From Terrisporobacter petrolearius (lineage in GTDB: Bacteria; Bacillota; Clostridia; Peptostreptococcales; Peptostreptococcaceae): a stretch of 64,000 nucleotides of DNA. The translations under genes and the position numbers were made by a program. Location of the stretch: assembly GCF_032598785.1 (NCBI RefSeq), contig NZ_CP102984.1, one strand, 5' to 3'. The notes beneath the pieces were generated by a model. That model ran no database searches. It had not been told where the DNA came from and was given only the letters and a program-made list of their open reading frames with translations. This document shows, piece after piece, positions 7,845 to 17,235 of the stretch. The stretch's first letter is position 1; each line of letters begins with the position of its first letter.

Positions 7845-9545
7845 ATGATAAAAGAATTTATAAAATATTATAAACCATATAAGAAACTTTTCTTTATGGA
7901 CTTATTAGCAGCATTATTATTTGCAATATGCAACTTAGTATATCCTATGATTACAAGGGATATAATGAATGATGTTGTACCAAATAAGGATTTAAGTATG
8001 CTTGTGATTTTTGGGTTTACCTTATTATTTATATTTATAATAAAGGCATTCTTAAATCACTTTATGCAATATTGGGGCCATGTGGTAGGTGTTAGAATGC
8101 AAGCTGATATGAGAAGTGAAGTGTTTACTCATCTTCAAAAATTACCTAACTCATACTTTGACAATCATAAGACTGGAGTAACCATGTCTAGAATAATAAA
8201 CGATTTAATGGATATTTCTGAACTTGCTCACCATGGGCCAGAGGATTTATTTGTATCAATAGTTATGTTTATAGGTTCATTTATTATTTTATTAAATATA
8301 AACATACCCCTTACCATAATAATTTTTGCCATACTGCCTTTTGTAATAATATTTGCGGCAAAACAAAGAAAAAGAATGCAAAATGCTTTTATGGAAACTA
8401 GAGTAACTACAGGTGAAGTAAATGCTACACTAGAAAATTCTATTGCTGGAATGAAGGTAACAAAATCTTTTTGTAACGAAGAAGAAGAATTAAATAAATT
8501 TAATCATAGAAACAATATTTTTAAATCAGCTAGACAAACAGCTTATAGAGTTATGGCTGACTATTTTTCAGGAATGAATTTATTTATGGATCTATTAGAA
8601 TTAGTAGCACTAGTTGCTGGAGGATATTTTACTTATCTAGGTGAAATCAATTTAGGTGATTTTGCAGCTTATATATTATATGTAAAAATGTTTATAGAGC
8701 CAATTAAAAAACTAATAAACTTTACAGAACAATATCAAAATGGTATGACTGGTTTTGAAAGGTTTATGGAAATAATTGAAGAAGATGTGGAAAAAGAAGT
8801 AAAAAATCCTATGGAACTAAAAGATATTAAAGGAAATATTGAAATAAATAATGTTTCATTTACTTATGAAGATAAAAAACAAGTATTAAAAAACTTAGAT
8901 TTATCAATTGAAGCTGGTAAAACAGTAGCTTTAGTTGGACCGTCTGGAGGAGGGAAGACCACTCTTTGCAATCTTATACCTAGATTTTATGATTTTGAAG
9001 AAGGTGATATAAGAATAGATGGGAAAAGTATAAAAAATGTAAGTTTAAAATCATTAAGAAAAAATATTGGTGTTGTTCAACAAGATGTATTTTTATTTAC
9101 AGGAACTATAAAAGAAAATATATTATGTGCAAAACCAGATGCTAGTGACGAAGATGTAATAGCTGCGGCTAAAAAAGCAAGAATACATGACTTTATTGAA
9201 AGTTTACCACAAGGTTATGATACTTATATAGGAGAGCGTGGAGTTAAGCTTTCAGGAGGACAAAAACAAAGAATATCTATATGTAGAGTATTTCTGAAAA
9301 ATCCTCCAATAATAATTCTTGATGAAGCTACATCGGCTCTTGATAATGTAACAGAAAGAGAAATTCAAAAATCTTTAGAAGAGTTAAGCAAAGACAGAAC
9401 TAATTTAGTTGTAGCCCACAGACTATCTACAATAAAAAATGCTGATGAAATTGTAGTATTATCAGATAGTGGTATAGTTGAAAGAGGAACTCACAGTGAG
9501 CTTATTAATAATGGTGGGGTTTATAGTAAATTACATGTAAGTTAA
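7845..9545 (+). CDS. ABC transporter, fused permease and ATPase (multidrug-type half transporter)
   Basis: A 566-residue half transporter: six membrane segments (residues about 15-300, type I exporter fold) followed by a nucleotide-binding domain with Walker A GPSGGGKTT, signature LSGGQKQR, Walker B IIILDEAT and the H-loop AHRLST. Such proteins work as homodimers that export drugs, lipids or peptides. Nothing nearby indicates a substrate. The start is supported by TAGGAGGAATAC. It has its own terminator, so it appears monocistronic and possibly attenuated by the upstream hairpin. Confidence 0.94.
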   Translation: MIKEFIKYYKPYKKLFFMDLLAALLFAICNLVYPMITRDIMNDVVPNKDLSMLVIFGFTLLFIFIIKAFLNHFMQYWGHVVGVRMQADMRSEVFTHLQKLPNSYFDNHKTGVTMSRIINDLMDISELAHHGPEDLFVSIVMFIGSFIILLNINIPLTIIIFAILPFVIIFAAKQRKRMQNAFMETRVTTGEVNATLENSIAGMKVTKSFCNEEEELNKFNHRNNIFKSARQTAYRVMADYFSGMNLFMDLLELVALVAGGYFTYLGEINLGDFAAYILYVKMFIEPIKKLINFTEQYQNGMTGFERFMEIIEEDVEKEVKNPMELKDIKGNIEINNVSFTYEDKKQVLKNLDLSIEAGKTVALVGPSGGGKTTLCNLIPRFYDFEEGDIRIDGKSIKNVSLKSLRKNIGVVQQDVFLFTGTIKENILCAKPDASDEDVIAAAKKARIHDFIESLPQGYDTYIGERGVKLSGGQKQRISICRVFLKNPPIIILDEATSALDNVTEREIQKSLEELSKDRTNLVVAHRLSTIKNADEIVVLSDSGIVERGTHSELINNGGVYSKLHVS

Positions 9546-9550
9546 CATAT

Positions 9551-9591
9551 AAAAAGTCTGAATCTAAAAATTTTAGTTCAGACTTTTTTAT
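9551..9591 (+). terminator. Terminator of the ABC exporter
   Basis: AAAAAGTCTGAA ... TTCAGACTTTTTTA hairpin with T-run, just after the stop. Confidence 0.88.
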
Positions 9592-9692
9592 ATTTAGTAA
9601 TAAAAATAATATAATAATGATAATTATTCTCATTTACAAAATAATATAATGATGATATTATTATATTAAATAAATCTCGAGGAGGAATAATT

Positions 9693-10118
9693 ATGAATAA
9701 TAAAATAAATATAATATTTTGGAGTGGAACAGGAAATACAGAATCTATGGCACAAGCCATATATGAAGGCAGCAAAAAAGGTGGAAATTCAAAATTACTA
9801 ACTGTTGATAAAGCCACACTAGATGATGTAGTAGAAGCAGACATATTATTTTTAGGTTGTCCGTCTATGGGAGTGGAGGAATTAGAAGAAAGTGAGATGG
9901 AGCCATTTATGGAAAGCATCTCAAATGATATAGATGGTAAAAAGATTATTCTATTTGGCTCTTATGGATGGGGTGATGGAGAGTGGATGCAAGATTGGGA
10001 GCAAAGAATTAAAAATTACGGAGGAACAATAGTTGAAGAAAGTATAATATGTAATGAATCTCCAGAAGAAGATGTCTTAAAAGAATTAACATTATTAGGG
10101 CAAAAATATTCTAATTAA
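9693..10118 (+). CDS. Flavodoxin
   Basis: A 141-residue short-chain flavodoxin. The N-terminal phosphate loop IIFWSGTGNTESMA binds FMN phosphate; the later loops FLGCPSMGVEELEE and FGSYGWGDGEWM contact the isoalloxazine ring. It is a soluble low-potential one-electron carrier for anaerobic metabolism and can replace ferredoxin. The ribosome site GAGGAGG precedes the start. A terminator (AAACCATATGCT ... AGCATATGGTTTTT, 10133-10168) follows. Confidence 0.95.
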   Translation: MNNKINIIFWSGTGNTESMAQAIYEGSKKGGNSKLLTVDKATLDDVVEADILFLGCPSMGVEELEESEMEPFMESISNDIDGKKIILFGSYGWGDGEWMQDWEQRIKNYGGTIVEESIICNESPEEDVLKELTLLGQKYSN

Positions 10119-10132
10119 ATTAATGATTTTGG

Positions 10133-10168
10133 TAAACCATATGCTAATAAATAAGCATATGGTTTTTG
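10133..10168 (+). terminator. Terminator of flavodoxin gene
   Basis: Inverted arms of AAACCATATGCT with a T-rich tail. Confidence 0.85.
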
Positions 10169-10303
10169 TTTATTTACAACATTTACTATTTATAAAATTT
10201 TTCTATATTAATACCTGTTTTATAGAAAAAATTAATTTGACCATATATTATTGGGAAAGATATAATACAAGTGCTACATATCAGAATAATGGAGGAAGAA
10301 AAC

Positions 10304-11689
10304 ATGCAAAAAAAATTATTAAGTCTAGTTTGTTGTGCTACTCTATCAGCAATGTTTGTTGTAGGTTGTGCAAGTAATGACAAAAGTAAAGCTAGTGAAG
10401 AAAATAAGACAAAAGTAGTAGCAACAGATGATGTGAAAAAATCATTAAAAGATGAAAAAACAATAATTGTAGATGCAAGAGGAAATGATGTATATAGTGG
10501 TTGGGCTATTGAAGGTGCTTCTAGAGGTGGTCATATACCAGGAGCTACAGATTTTTCTGCAGATTGGTTAGAATCTAAGGCAGACAATAAAGATGACTAT
10601 TTATCAGACGCTATAGAAAATAAAAAGTTAAAGTCTTATGAAAATGTAATTGTATATGATACAAATGGAGAAGATGCAAGTAAAGTTGCAAGTTATTTAT
10701 CTTCTAATGGAATAAAAAATGTATCAACTTACGATGCCAATGAATGGGTTAAAGACAAATCTTTAGAACTAGAATCATATGAAAATTATGATATGTATGT
10801 TCCAGCAGATATGGTAAAAGAAATAGTAGATGGAAAAACTCCAGAAAACTTTACTGATAGTAAGAATATAAAAATTGTAGATGTTAGATGGGGAAATGAT
10901 AAAGAATCAGGATACTTAGATGGCCATATACCATCTGCAGTTCATATAAATACAGATGACTTTGAGACTCCAAAAGTATATGTTAATAATATAGAAGAGT
11001 GGAGATTAAATGGAGATAAAGCTTTAGTAGACTTAGCTTTAAAAAGCGGAATAACTTCTAAGGATTGTGTAATAATTACAAGTCCAGAACCACTTGCAGC
11101 TTGCAGATATGCTGTTATACTTAAATATTTAGGTGTAAAAGATGTTCGTGTAATGAGTGGTGGATTTGATGTATGGAATGAAAAAGGATATGCATTAGAA
11201 AAAGAAGGTGTAAAAGCAAAAGCTGAAAAAGATTTTGGAGTAGATGCACCAGCAAATCCAGATATGATAGACACAATAAAAGAAACAAAAGAATTCTTGA
11301 AAAAAGATGATTATACACTTGTAGATAACCGTACTTGGAATGAATATATAGGAAAAGAAAGTGGATATAGCTACCATAAAATAAAAGGCCGTATAGAAGG
11401 TGCTGTATATGGATATGCAGGAAAAACTGATTCAAGTTCAATGGATTATTATAGAAATGCAGATAAAACAATGAGAAATGGATATGAAATACTATCTATG
11501 TGGAAGGATGATTGCAAAATAGATTTAAATAATCATTTAGCATTTATGTGTGGAAGTGGTTGGAGAGCTGCTGAAACTTACTGGGATGCTATGGTAATGG
11601 GACTTGATAATACATCTTTATATTCAGATGGATGGATTGCATGGAGTAATGAAGGAAATAAGTATGTAACAGGAGATCCTACAAAATAA
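10304..11689 (+). CDS. Lipoprotein with three rhodanese-like domains
   Basis: The start at 10304 behind TGGAGGAAG gives a 461-residue lipoprotein with signal peptide MQKKLLSLVCCATLSAMFVV and lipobox VVGC. Three rhodanese-like modules follow. Module 1 (VDARGNDVYSGW ... IPGATDF) and module 2 (VDVRWGNDKES ... HIPSAVHI) lack a normal cysteine active loop. Module 3 ends with FMCGSGWRAAETY, a canonical CxxxxR loop, and is the probable sulfurtransferase. The enzyme would act on the outer face of the membrane. Two inactive modules plus one active one is common in tandem rhodaneses. The next gene begins one base after the stop. Confidence 0.9.
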   Translation: MQKKLLSLVCCATLSAMFVVGCASNDKSKASEENKTKVVATDDVKKSLKDEKTIIVDARGNDVYSGWAIEGASRGGHIPGATDFSADWLESKADNKDDYLSDAIENKKLKSYENVIVYDTNGEDASKVASYLSSNGIKNVSTYDANEWVKDKSLELESYENYDMYVPADMVKEIVDGKTPENFTDSKNIKIVDVRWGNDKESGYLDGHIPSAVHINTDDFETPKVYVNNIEEWRLNGDKALVDLALKSGITSKDCVIITSPEPLAACRYAVILKYLGVKDVRVMSGGFDVWNEKGYALEKEGVKAKAEKDFGVDAPANPDMIDTIKETKEFLKKDDYTLVDNRTWNEYIGKESGYSYHKIKGRIEGAVYGYAGKTDSSSMDYYRNADKTMRNGYEILSMWKDDCKIDLNNHLAFMCGSGWRAAETYWDAMVMGLDNTSLYSDGWIAWSNEGNKYVTGDPTK

Positions 11690-11690
11690 T

Positions 11691-12110
11691 ATGAGTAAAA
11701 CAGTAAAAAAAATATTTTATTGTATATTTACTTTTGTTCAAATAGCAATGATAGTTGGACTAAAAGTTGTTCATGACTTGTCTAGTAAAAAAGCAGGAGT
11801 AAATCATCATTTAAGGTTTTATAAATCAAAATATAACAATGAAATTTTTACAACATCTAATGTTTTTACTTTTAAATTGATTATTGGAATAGTAATGATT
11901 TTATTACTTATAGCATTGGTTTATTATATCTTTAAAAAGAAAAAAACTCATATTTTATTTGACTTTATAATAAGTATTTTATGTTGCATTTTAACAATTT
12001 GGATGTTGACTAGTACAACACCTTTATCTTTATTAGTTTATCCATTTATGGTTTTAGTTACAGTATTAGTGCTAGTAATTGAAATAATAAAAATATTTAT
12101 AATAATATAA
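11691..12110 (+). CDS. Small membrane protein following the rhodanese lipoprotein
   Basis: A 139-residue protein I do not recognise. It has a hydrophobic N-terminal segment (FYCIFTFVQIAMIVGLKVV), a short outer loop rich in Lys, Tyr and Asn, and three more membrane segments. Its ATG lies one base after the lipoprotein stop with no separate strong ribosome site, so it is probably translationally coupled and part of the same unit. A membrane partner for the extracellular sulfurtransferase is an inference from position only. Confidence 0.75.
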   Translation: MSKTVKKIFYCIFTFVQIAMIVGLKVVHDLSSKKAGVNHHLRFYKSKYNNEIFTTSNVFTFKLIIGIVMILLLIALVYYIFKKKKTHILFDFIISILCCILTIWMLTSTTPLSLLVYPFMVLVTVLVLVIEIIKIFIII

Positions 12111-12115
12111 TTAAA

Positions 12116-12161
12116 AGCTATGGTAAAAAATGATTAACATTTTTCACCATAGCTTTCTTTA
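12116..12161 (+). terminator. Terminator after the rhodanese operon
   Basis: AAAGCTATGGTAAAAAATG ... CATTTTTCACCATAGCTTT is a long hairpin with a T-rich tail. Confidence 0.85.
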
Positions 12162-12550
12162 TTAAGGCAATTAATATGAAAATATGGTAAAATTTAAAAT
12201 AGTCGGAAAGTTTAAAATGATTTTTTATATTAATAAAATAATTATGACAAAAAAATACATTTTTTAAGTTGACTATGATAACGATTTTTGGTACATTTTG
12301 TATGGGGAGTAAAATTAGTTTTTGCATTCCTAGAATATGTTTAAACCATATTTGACATCAAGGACTATCATTAGATTTATGTATGGATAAGCATTACATA
12401 TTTAGAAATTTCCAAATGCACCAGTCAAAAAAAATGGAATCATGCAAATAATTAAATAAATAAGATACATTATTTTAGGCACATGACTAATGGTGACGAA
12501 GCATTGAGAAATCTCTAATAAAAAAACATAAACTATATTGGAGGTAGTAC
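12162..12550. other. Intergenic region upstream of the POT transporter
   Basis: About 390 bases without a convincing gene. A possible -35 TTGACA lies near 12351, but no clear -10 follows at the right distance. No known riboswitch core was recognised. A long leader is possible. Confidence 0.4.
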
Positions 12551-13927
12551 ATGGAAAACACAGTAAAAACTAAAAAGAAATACCCTTTTGGATTTTATGT
12601 ATGTGCTTTATCTTTCACTCTTGAAAGAATGGCATTTTATTCATCAAAATGGCTATTAGCGGTATTTATAGTTGCTTCAGTAGCAAAAGGTGGTCTTGGG
12701 CTAAGTGATGTAGAAGGTGCAAAAATGACTGCAAACTTAGTTGCATTCACATATTTAACACCAATATTTGGTGGATGGATAGCAGATAGATGGCTAAGTC
12801 CTAGATTATGTGTTGTGTTAGGTGCAATATTGATGGGTCTTGGATATGTTTGTGGATGGCAGTCAGCTGTTCAATCATCTCCTGCATTATTATGGGGAAT
12901 GATAGCTCTTGTATCTGTAGGAACAGGTTTCTTTAAAGGAAATATTTCGGGAATAAATGGTAAATTATTTGATGATCCAGATCAACTTGACTCTGCGTTC
13001 TCAATACAATATTCATTTGTTAATATAGGTTCTTTCATAGGAACAACTTTTGTTGCATTTATAGCTTTAGCATATGGATATGGATTTACTTTCTTAGTAT
13101 GTGCTGGATTATTATTCTTAGATGCTCTATGGTTACTATTTGGTGGTAATGCTTCATGGGGTGAAATAGGTAAAAAACCTTTCAAAGCTGATGAAGTTAA
13201 AGAAAGTTCTGCTAAAAAAGCAGAAGATAATGCACCTCTTACTGTACTAGAAAAGAAAAGAATTGGAGCTATAGTTCTTGTAACTATATTCTCAATAGTA
13301 TTCTGGATAGTTTGGTACTTAACTTATATGCCAGTATTATATCACTGGGGACCAGATGTTGAAACAGCTAATAAAGCTAACTGGGTAATTGGAAACTTTA
13401 CTGTTCCTTCTGCTTGGTTTGATTCATTAAATGCATTTTGCTGTATAGCTCTTGGACCAGTTCTTGCAGCTTATTGGACTAAACGTGCTAATTCACCAAA
13501 AGGTGACTTAAGTATGTTCAAGAAAACTGCTTTAGGTATGTTACTTCTTGGTGCTGCATTTGGTGTTATGGCTCTTGCTGAAGTAGTTAGAGGAGATGGA
13601 CAAGCTAGCTTAATATGGATAGTAATGGTAGGTGTGTTAATGTCAGTTGGTGAAATGGTATTCTCACCACTTGGAAACTCATTTATATCTAAATTCTCTC
13701 CAGCAAAAGTTTTAGGACTTATGATGGGTGTTTGGCCATTTGCAATATTCATAGCTGGTAAATCTTATGCATACTTATATGAATTCTTAGGAAAATTCTC
13801 ATTTGCTCCAGCTTATGCTGTAGTTGGTGGAATAGTTATAGCTTGTGGTGTAGTTCTTTGGTCAATGGATAATAAGTTAAAAACTCTTGTTCAAGATGAA
13901 GACGAAGAAGAAGCTTTAAACGCATAA
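12551..13927 (+). CDS. POT/PTR family peptide transporter
   Basis: A 458-residue MFS-fold protein with about 12 membrane segments. Family features are PFGFYVCALSFTLERMAFYSSKWLL at the N-terminus, the TYLTPIFGGWIADRWLSPR loop, GTGFFKGNISGINGKL and a C-terminal SVGEMVFSPLGNSF. POT proteins take up di- and tripeptides with protons. The start follows TGGAGGTAGTAC. The codons are slightly more G+C rich than in the neighbours, as is common for well-expressed genes. Together with the OPT transporter it points to amino-acid-based metabolism. Confidence 0.93.
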   Translation: MENTVKTKKKYPFGFYVCALSFTLERMAFYSSKWLLAVFIVASVAKGGLGLSDVEGAKMTANLVAFTYLTPIFGGWIADRWLSPRLCVVLGAILMGLGYVCGWQSAVQSSPALLWGMIALVSVGTGFFKGNISGINGKLFDDPDQLDSAFSIQYSFVNIGSFIGTTFVAFIALAYGYGFTFLVCAGLLFLDALWLLFGGNASWGEIGKKPFKADEVKESSAKKAEDNAPLTVLEKKRIGAIVLVTIFSIVFWIVWYLTYMPVLYHWGPDVETANKANWVIGNFTVPSAWFDSLNAFCCIALGPVLAAYWTKRANSPKGDLSMFKKTALGMLLLGAAFGVMALAEVVRGDGQASLIWIVMVGVLMSVGEMVFSPLGNSFISKFSPAKVLGLMMGVWPFAIFIAGKSYAYLYEFLGKFSFAPAYAVVGGIVIACGVVLWSMDNKLKTLVQDEDEEEALNA

Positions 13928-13950
13928 TAAGTAAATATATACTTTTATAT

Positions 13951-13987
13951 AAAGTAGCCTCAACATATGTTGAGGCTATTTTTTAGT
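13951..13987 (+). terminator. Terminator of the POT gene
   Basis: TAGCCTCAACATATGTTGAGGCTATTTTTT. Confidence 0.9.
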
Positions 13988-14125
13988 GGCAAAGAACATT
14001 TCCATATGAATATTATTTAATGTAGAAAAATGCCTGTTTTCTATATTAAATAATATTGGGGTGGCGAAAATATTGGAAAACTTAGAAAATATAATCGTAA
14101 AACAAATTCCAGTTATTAATGATAA

Positions 14126-14239
14126 ATGCACCCTTTATGTGAAACAAGCATGGCAACGCCTCATGCAACAGGATCTTTAGCTCTTTTAATCAAGAAACAA
14201 TATAGATTTACAGCAAATGGAAATGATATAATTATATAA
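14126..14239 (+). pseudogene. Remnant of a subtilisin-like (S8) serine protease
   Basis: The frame reads ETSMATPHATGSLALLIKKQ, matching the S8 active-serine motif GTSMATPHVAG with its serine, but nothing of the rest of a subtilase (Asp and His regions) is present. A short preceding frame at about 14070 (ILENLENIIVKQIPVIND) may be an N-terminal scrap in another register. No ribosome site serves the fragment. It is best read as a decayed and internally deleted protease gene. Confidence 0.55.
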
Positions 14240-14278
14240 AAAGTAATTATTAAGGGGAAGAAGAAAAGGGGTTTATTA

Positions 14279-15067
14279 ATGATTGATGTAGAAAATTTGA
14301 GCAAATCCTTTACTAGACAAGTAAAAGATAAAAGTAATAAGAAAAAGTTTAAAACAAAAAAAGAAGAGTTTTTAGCAGTAAATAATTTATCTTTTAAAAT
14401 AGGAAAAGGAGAAATTATTGGAATATTAGGACCAAATGGAGCAGGAAAAACTACGCTACTTAGAATGCTTGGAGGGATTTTAACTCCAACTTCTGGACAA
14501 ATTAAAATAGGAAACTACAACTACGAGGAAGATAAAAATGCAGCTAAAAAAGAAATAGGATATCTCTCAGGCAATACAAAGCTATATAATAGACTTTCTC
14601 CTAGAGAACTTTTAACTACATTTGGAAGTCTATATGATATGTCAAAAGAAGAAATAGAAAAATCTATAAATAGTATAATAGAAATTATGGATATGGAAAG
14701 CTTTATTGATAATAGAATAGAAAATTTATCTACAGGACAAACACAAAGAACCTCTATTGCAAGATGTCTTATACATAATCCGAACATATACATATTTGAT
14801 GAGCCCACATTAGGCTTAGATGTAATTAGTAGTAAATCTATTATAGATTTTATGAAAAGAGAAAAAAATAGAGGGAAGACTGTATTATATTCAACTCACT
14901 ACATGGAGGAAGCAGAAATTCTATGTGACAAAATTTATATGATACATAAAGGTGAATTTATAGCTGAAGGCAGTTGTGAAGAACTTAAGTCTAAGTATAA
15001 TACAAGTAGTCTTAGAGACATATTTATAAACTTAGCAAGTGAAAGGGGGGGCTTAAATGAGGAGTAA
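14279..15067 (+). CDS. ABC transporter ATPase, NatA-type
   Basis: A 262-residue nucleotide-binding subunit: Walker A GPNGAGKTT at about residue 55, signature LSTGQTQR, Walker B IYIFDEPTLGLD, and H-loop STHYMEE. A lysine-rich insertion lies near the N-terminus (KDKSNKKKFKTKKEE). It pairs with the next gene, overlapping it by 11 bases. NatAB systems export sodium or unknown ions; close relatives also export peptides or drugs. The ribosome site is AGGGGAAG. Energy coupling to the downstream permease is clear from context; the cargo is not. Confidence 0.92.
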   Translation: MIDVENLSKSFTRQVKDKSNKKKFKTKKEEFLAVNNLSFKIGKGEIIGILGPNGAGKTTLLRMLGGILTPTSGQIKIGNYNYEEDKNAAKKEIGYLSGNTKLYNRLSPRELLTTFGSLYDMSKEEIEKSINSIIEIMDMESFIDNRIENLSTGQTQRTSIARCLIHNPNIYIFDEPTLGLDVISSKSIIDFMKREKNRGKTVLYSTHYMEEAEILCDKIYMIHKGEFIAEGSCEELKSKYNTSSLRDIFINLASERGGLNEE

Positions 15068-17093
15068 AATGGTAAAAGCCATTTTTAAGAAAGAGATGAT
15101 AGATATTCTCAGAGATAAGAAAACTTTATTTATGGGAATTATACTTCCTTTAATTTTATATCCTGTTCTCATGTTAATAATGTCTCAAGTTATGACCATG
15201 TCTATGAATAGTATAAAAAACGAAGATATTAATATAGCTTTTGAAAAAAAACCAAACAAAGAGCTTATATCTATAATTGAAAACTTTAGAGATGAAAGTA
15301 GTGGACATATTAATATAGTAAATACTAATAATTATAAAAAAGATTTGGAAAAAGGATCTATTGATGCATACATAAGTGTAAAAGGTGAAAACAAAATAGA
15401 AAACTATAAGATATATATAAATTCATCAAAAGACAATTCATTAAATATAAATAGTAAATTAGAAGGTGTTTTTTCATCATACAAAGATAGTAAAGTTAAA
15501 AATAAAATAAAGCAGTCCAACTTAGATGTGAAAGAAACCCTTGAACCAGTAGCATATGAAACTGTTGATGTTGCTAAAAATGAAGAGTTGGCAGGGTTTG
15601 TTCTTGGTCAAATACTTCCATTTATTTTGATTATGGGAGTGCTTCTTGGGGCTATTTATCCAGCAATTGATTCTATGGCAGGAGAAAAAGAAAGAGGCAC
15701 ACTAGAAACTTTATTTACCTTGCCTATTACTAACCTAGAACTTGTTATGGGTAAATATATGGCAGTATCTATTTGTGCAATTGTAACGGCAATTTTAAAT
15801 GTTGTATCTATTTTAATGACATTAATGTATATTTTAGCAACTGGAAATATGACAGGGCAGATGTTTTCTCATAGTTTGAGCATTTCAGCCTTGGCAGCAC
15901 CATTATTTATAGCAATAATTTGTGTTTGTTTATTTGCCATGGTAGTGTCAGCCGTAAGCATGTGCGTTTGCTCATTGGCAAAAAGCTTCAAAGATGCACA
16001 AAACTATATTACACCAATTATGTTTTTGGTGCTTATACCTTCTTATGCATCTATGATACCAAACCTGAACTTAGATAGAATTACTGCTGTAATACCTGTT
16101 GTAAACATATCCTTATTAATAAAGAGTGTACTTACTTTTAAGTCTAGCTTAGGATTAATAGCATTAGTATTTATATCAAACTTTGCCTTTGTAATTTTAG
16201 CAGTTATCTTACTGTCAAAAATGTTTAATTCTGAAGACATATTGTTTGGAAGTGGGAAGAGTTTTTCCTTCTTAGAAAAAAGAAGTAATATACAAAAGCA
16301 CACTATGCCAGGTGTAAGTGATGGAGTTGTTTTATATGCTGTTGGATTGGTGCTTTTAATTTATGTAGGAAGTTATGTTCAGTTGAAATTTAAAATGACT
16401 GGTATTGCTTTGACCCAAATTATAATCTTAGCCTTGCCCCTTTTATTTGCTTACTATATAAAAAGTGATTTCAAAAAGGTATTTTCATTAAAATTACCTA
16501 AGTTTAAACATTTAGTTGGAGCATTTAGTCTTTGGATTGGAACCTATCTAATTGTATTTGTAATAACTAATATAACTTTATACTATTTTCCACAAAACCA
16601 AGAGATTATAGACGGATTAAATAATGCCTTATTTATGAAAGATAACTTGTTTTTAAATCTATGCTTGGTGGCAGTAATGCCAGCAATTTGTGAAGAGTTA
16701 TTTTTTAGAGGTTTCATACTAACATCTTTTAAACACAATAAAAAATCCTACAGAGGAGCTGTGATTGCCTCTGGAATATTATTTGGCATTATGCATATGG
16801 ATTTTATCAGAATTATACCTACATCAATTCTAGGCATATCTTTTGCATATGCAGTATGTAAAACTAATTCTATTGGCGTAAGTATGTTTATGCATTTTAT
16901 AAATAACGGATTAGCAGTTGTTGTAAGTTATATTTCTTCCAATGTTCTTAAAAATGTTGAAATGAATACTGTTAATTACCTGCCATTTAATCAATTACTT
17001 GTTTTTATATCATTAGGCATTTTATTTATAGGTATTGCTGTTTTATTATTTAAAGGAAATAAAACTTTAGAGAAAAATAATATAATTGAATAG
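15057..17093 (+). CDS. ABC-2 permease fused to CPBP protease (NatB-type)
   Basis: A 678-residue membrane protein in two parts. Residues about 1-400 are an ABC-2 permease: an initial helix after EMIDILRDKKTLFMGI, a long extracytoplasmic loop, then EKERGTLETLFTLPI and five helices. Residues about 430-670 are a CPBP intramembrane protease with AICEELFFRGFILTSF (EExxxR) and histidine helices around IMHMDF and MFMHFINN. The start at 15057 has AAAGGGGGGG six bases upstream; ATG at 15069 is a weaker alternative. The fusion suggests that export and proteolytic maturation or immunity are linked. Such fusions exist in clostridia and are functionally uncharacterised. Confidence 0.9.
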   Translation: MRSKMVKAIFKKEMIDILRDKKTLFMGIILPLILYPVLMLIMSQVMTMSMNSIKNEDINIAFEKKPNKELISIIENFRDESSGHINIVNTNNYKKDLEKGSIDAYISVKGENKIENYKIYINSSKDNSLNINSKLEGVFSSYKDSKVKNKIKQSNLDVKETLEPVAYETVDVAKNEELAGFVLGQILPFILIMGVLLGAIYPAIDSMAGEKERGTLETLFTLPITNLELVMGKYMAVSICAIVTAILNVVSILMTLMYILATGNMTGQMFSHSLSISALAAPLFIAIICVCLFAMVVSAVSMCVCSLAKSFKDAQNYITPIMFLVLIPSYASMIPNLNLDRITAVIPVVNISLLIKSVLTFKSSLGLIALVFISNFAFVILAVILLSKMFNSEDILFGSGKSFSFLEKRSNIQKHTMPGVSDGVVLYAVGLVLLIYVGSYVQLKFKMTGIALTQIIILALPLLFAYYIKSDFKKVFSLKLPKFKHLVGAFSLWIGTYLIVFVITNITLYYFPQNQEIIDGLNNALFMKDNLFLNLCLVAVMPAICEELFFRGFILTSFKHNKKSYRGAVIASGILFGIMHMDFIRIIPTSILGISFAYAVCKTNSIGVSMFMHFINNGLAVVVSYISSNVLKNVEMNTVNYLPFNQLLVFISLGILFIGIAVLLFKGNKTLEKNNIIE

Positions 17094-17099
17094 AAAAAT

Positions 17100-17136
17100 A
17101 TATAATAAGATTGTTCATGGAGCAATCTTATTTTTA
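17100..17136 (+). terminator. Terminator of the NatAB-type operon
   Basis: AAGATTG-TTCATGG-AGCAATCTTATTTTT. Confidence 0.8.
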
Positions 17137-17140
17137 CATT

Positions 17141-17180
17141 AGGGCCAACCCAGTGGCTTAAGAGACGGGAATTTTTTATG
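17141..17180 (+). repeat. Fragment of the dispersed repeat, copy 5
   Basis: GGGCCAACCCAGTGGCTTAAGAGACGGGAATTTTTTATG matches the last 40 bases of the repeat family (CCACGCAGTGGCTTAAGCGAAGCGAATTTTTTA in copy 1). It again sits directly after a terminator. Confidence 0.6.
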
Positions 17181-17235
17181 AATTGAGATATAAGGTAATG
17201 ATATAATATAGAAAATGATAAAAGGAGAGAATAAA

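Noticed and set aside
10123..10377. An 84-residue protein between flavodoxin and the lipoprotein
   Set aside because: It runs through the flavodoxin terminator and overlaps the lipoprotein signal sequence; no ribosome site.
12162..12550. T-box or other riboswitch before the POT transporter
   Set aside because: No T-box core (AGGGTGGNACCGCG), no purine, SAM or lysine riboswitch core, and no terminator before the gene were seen.
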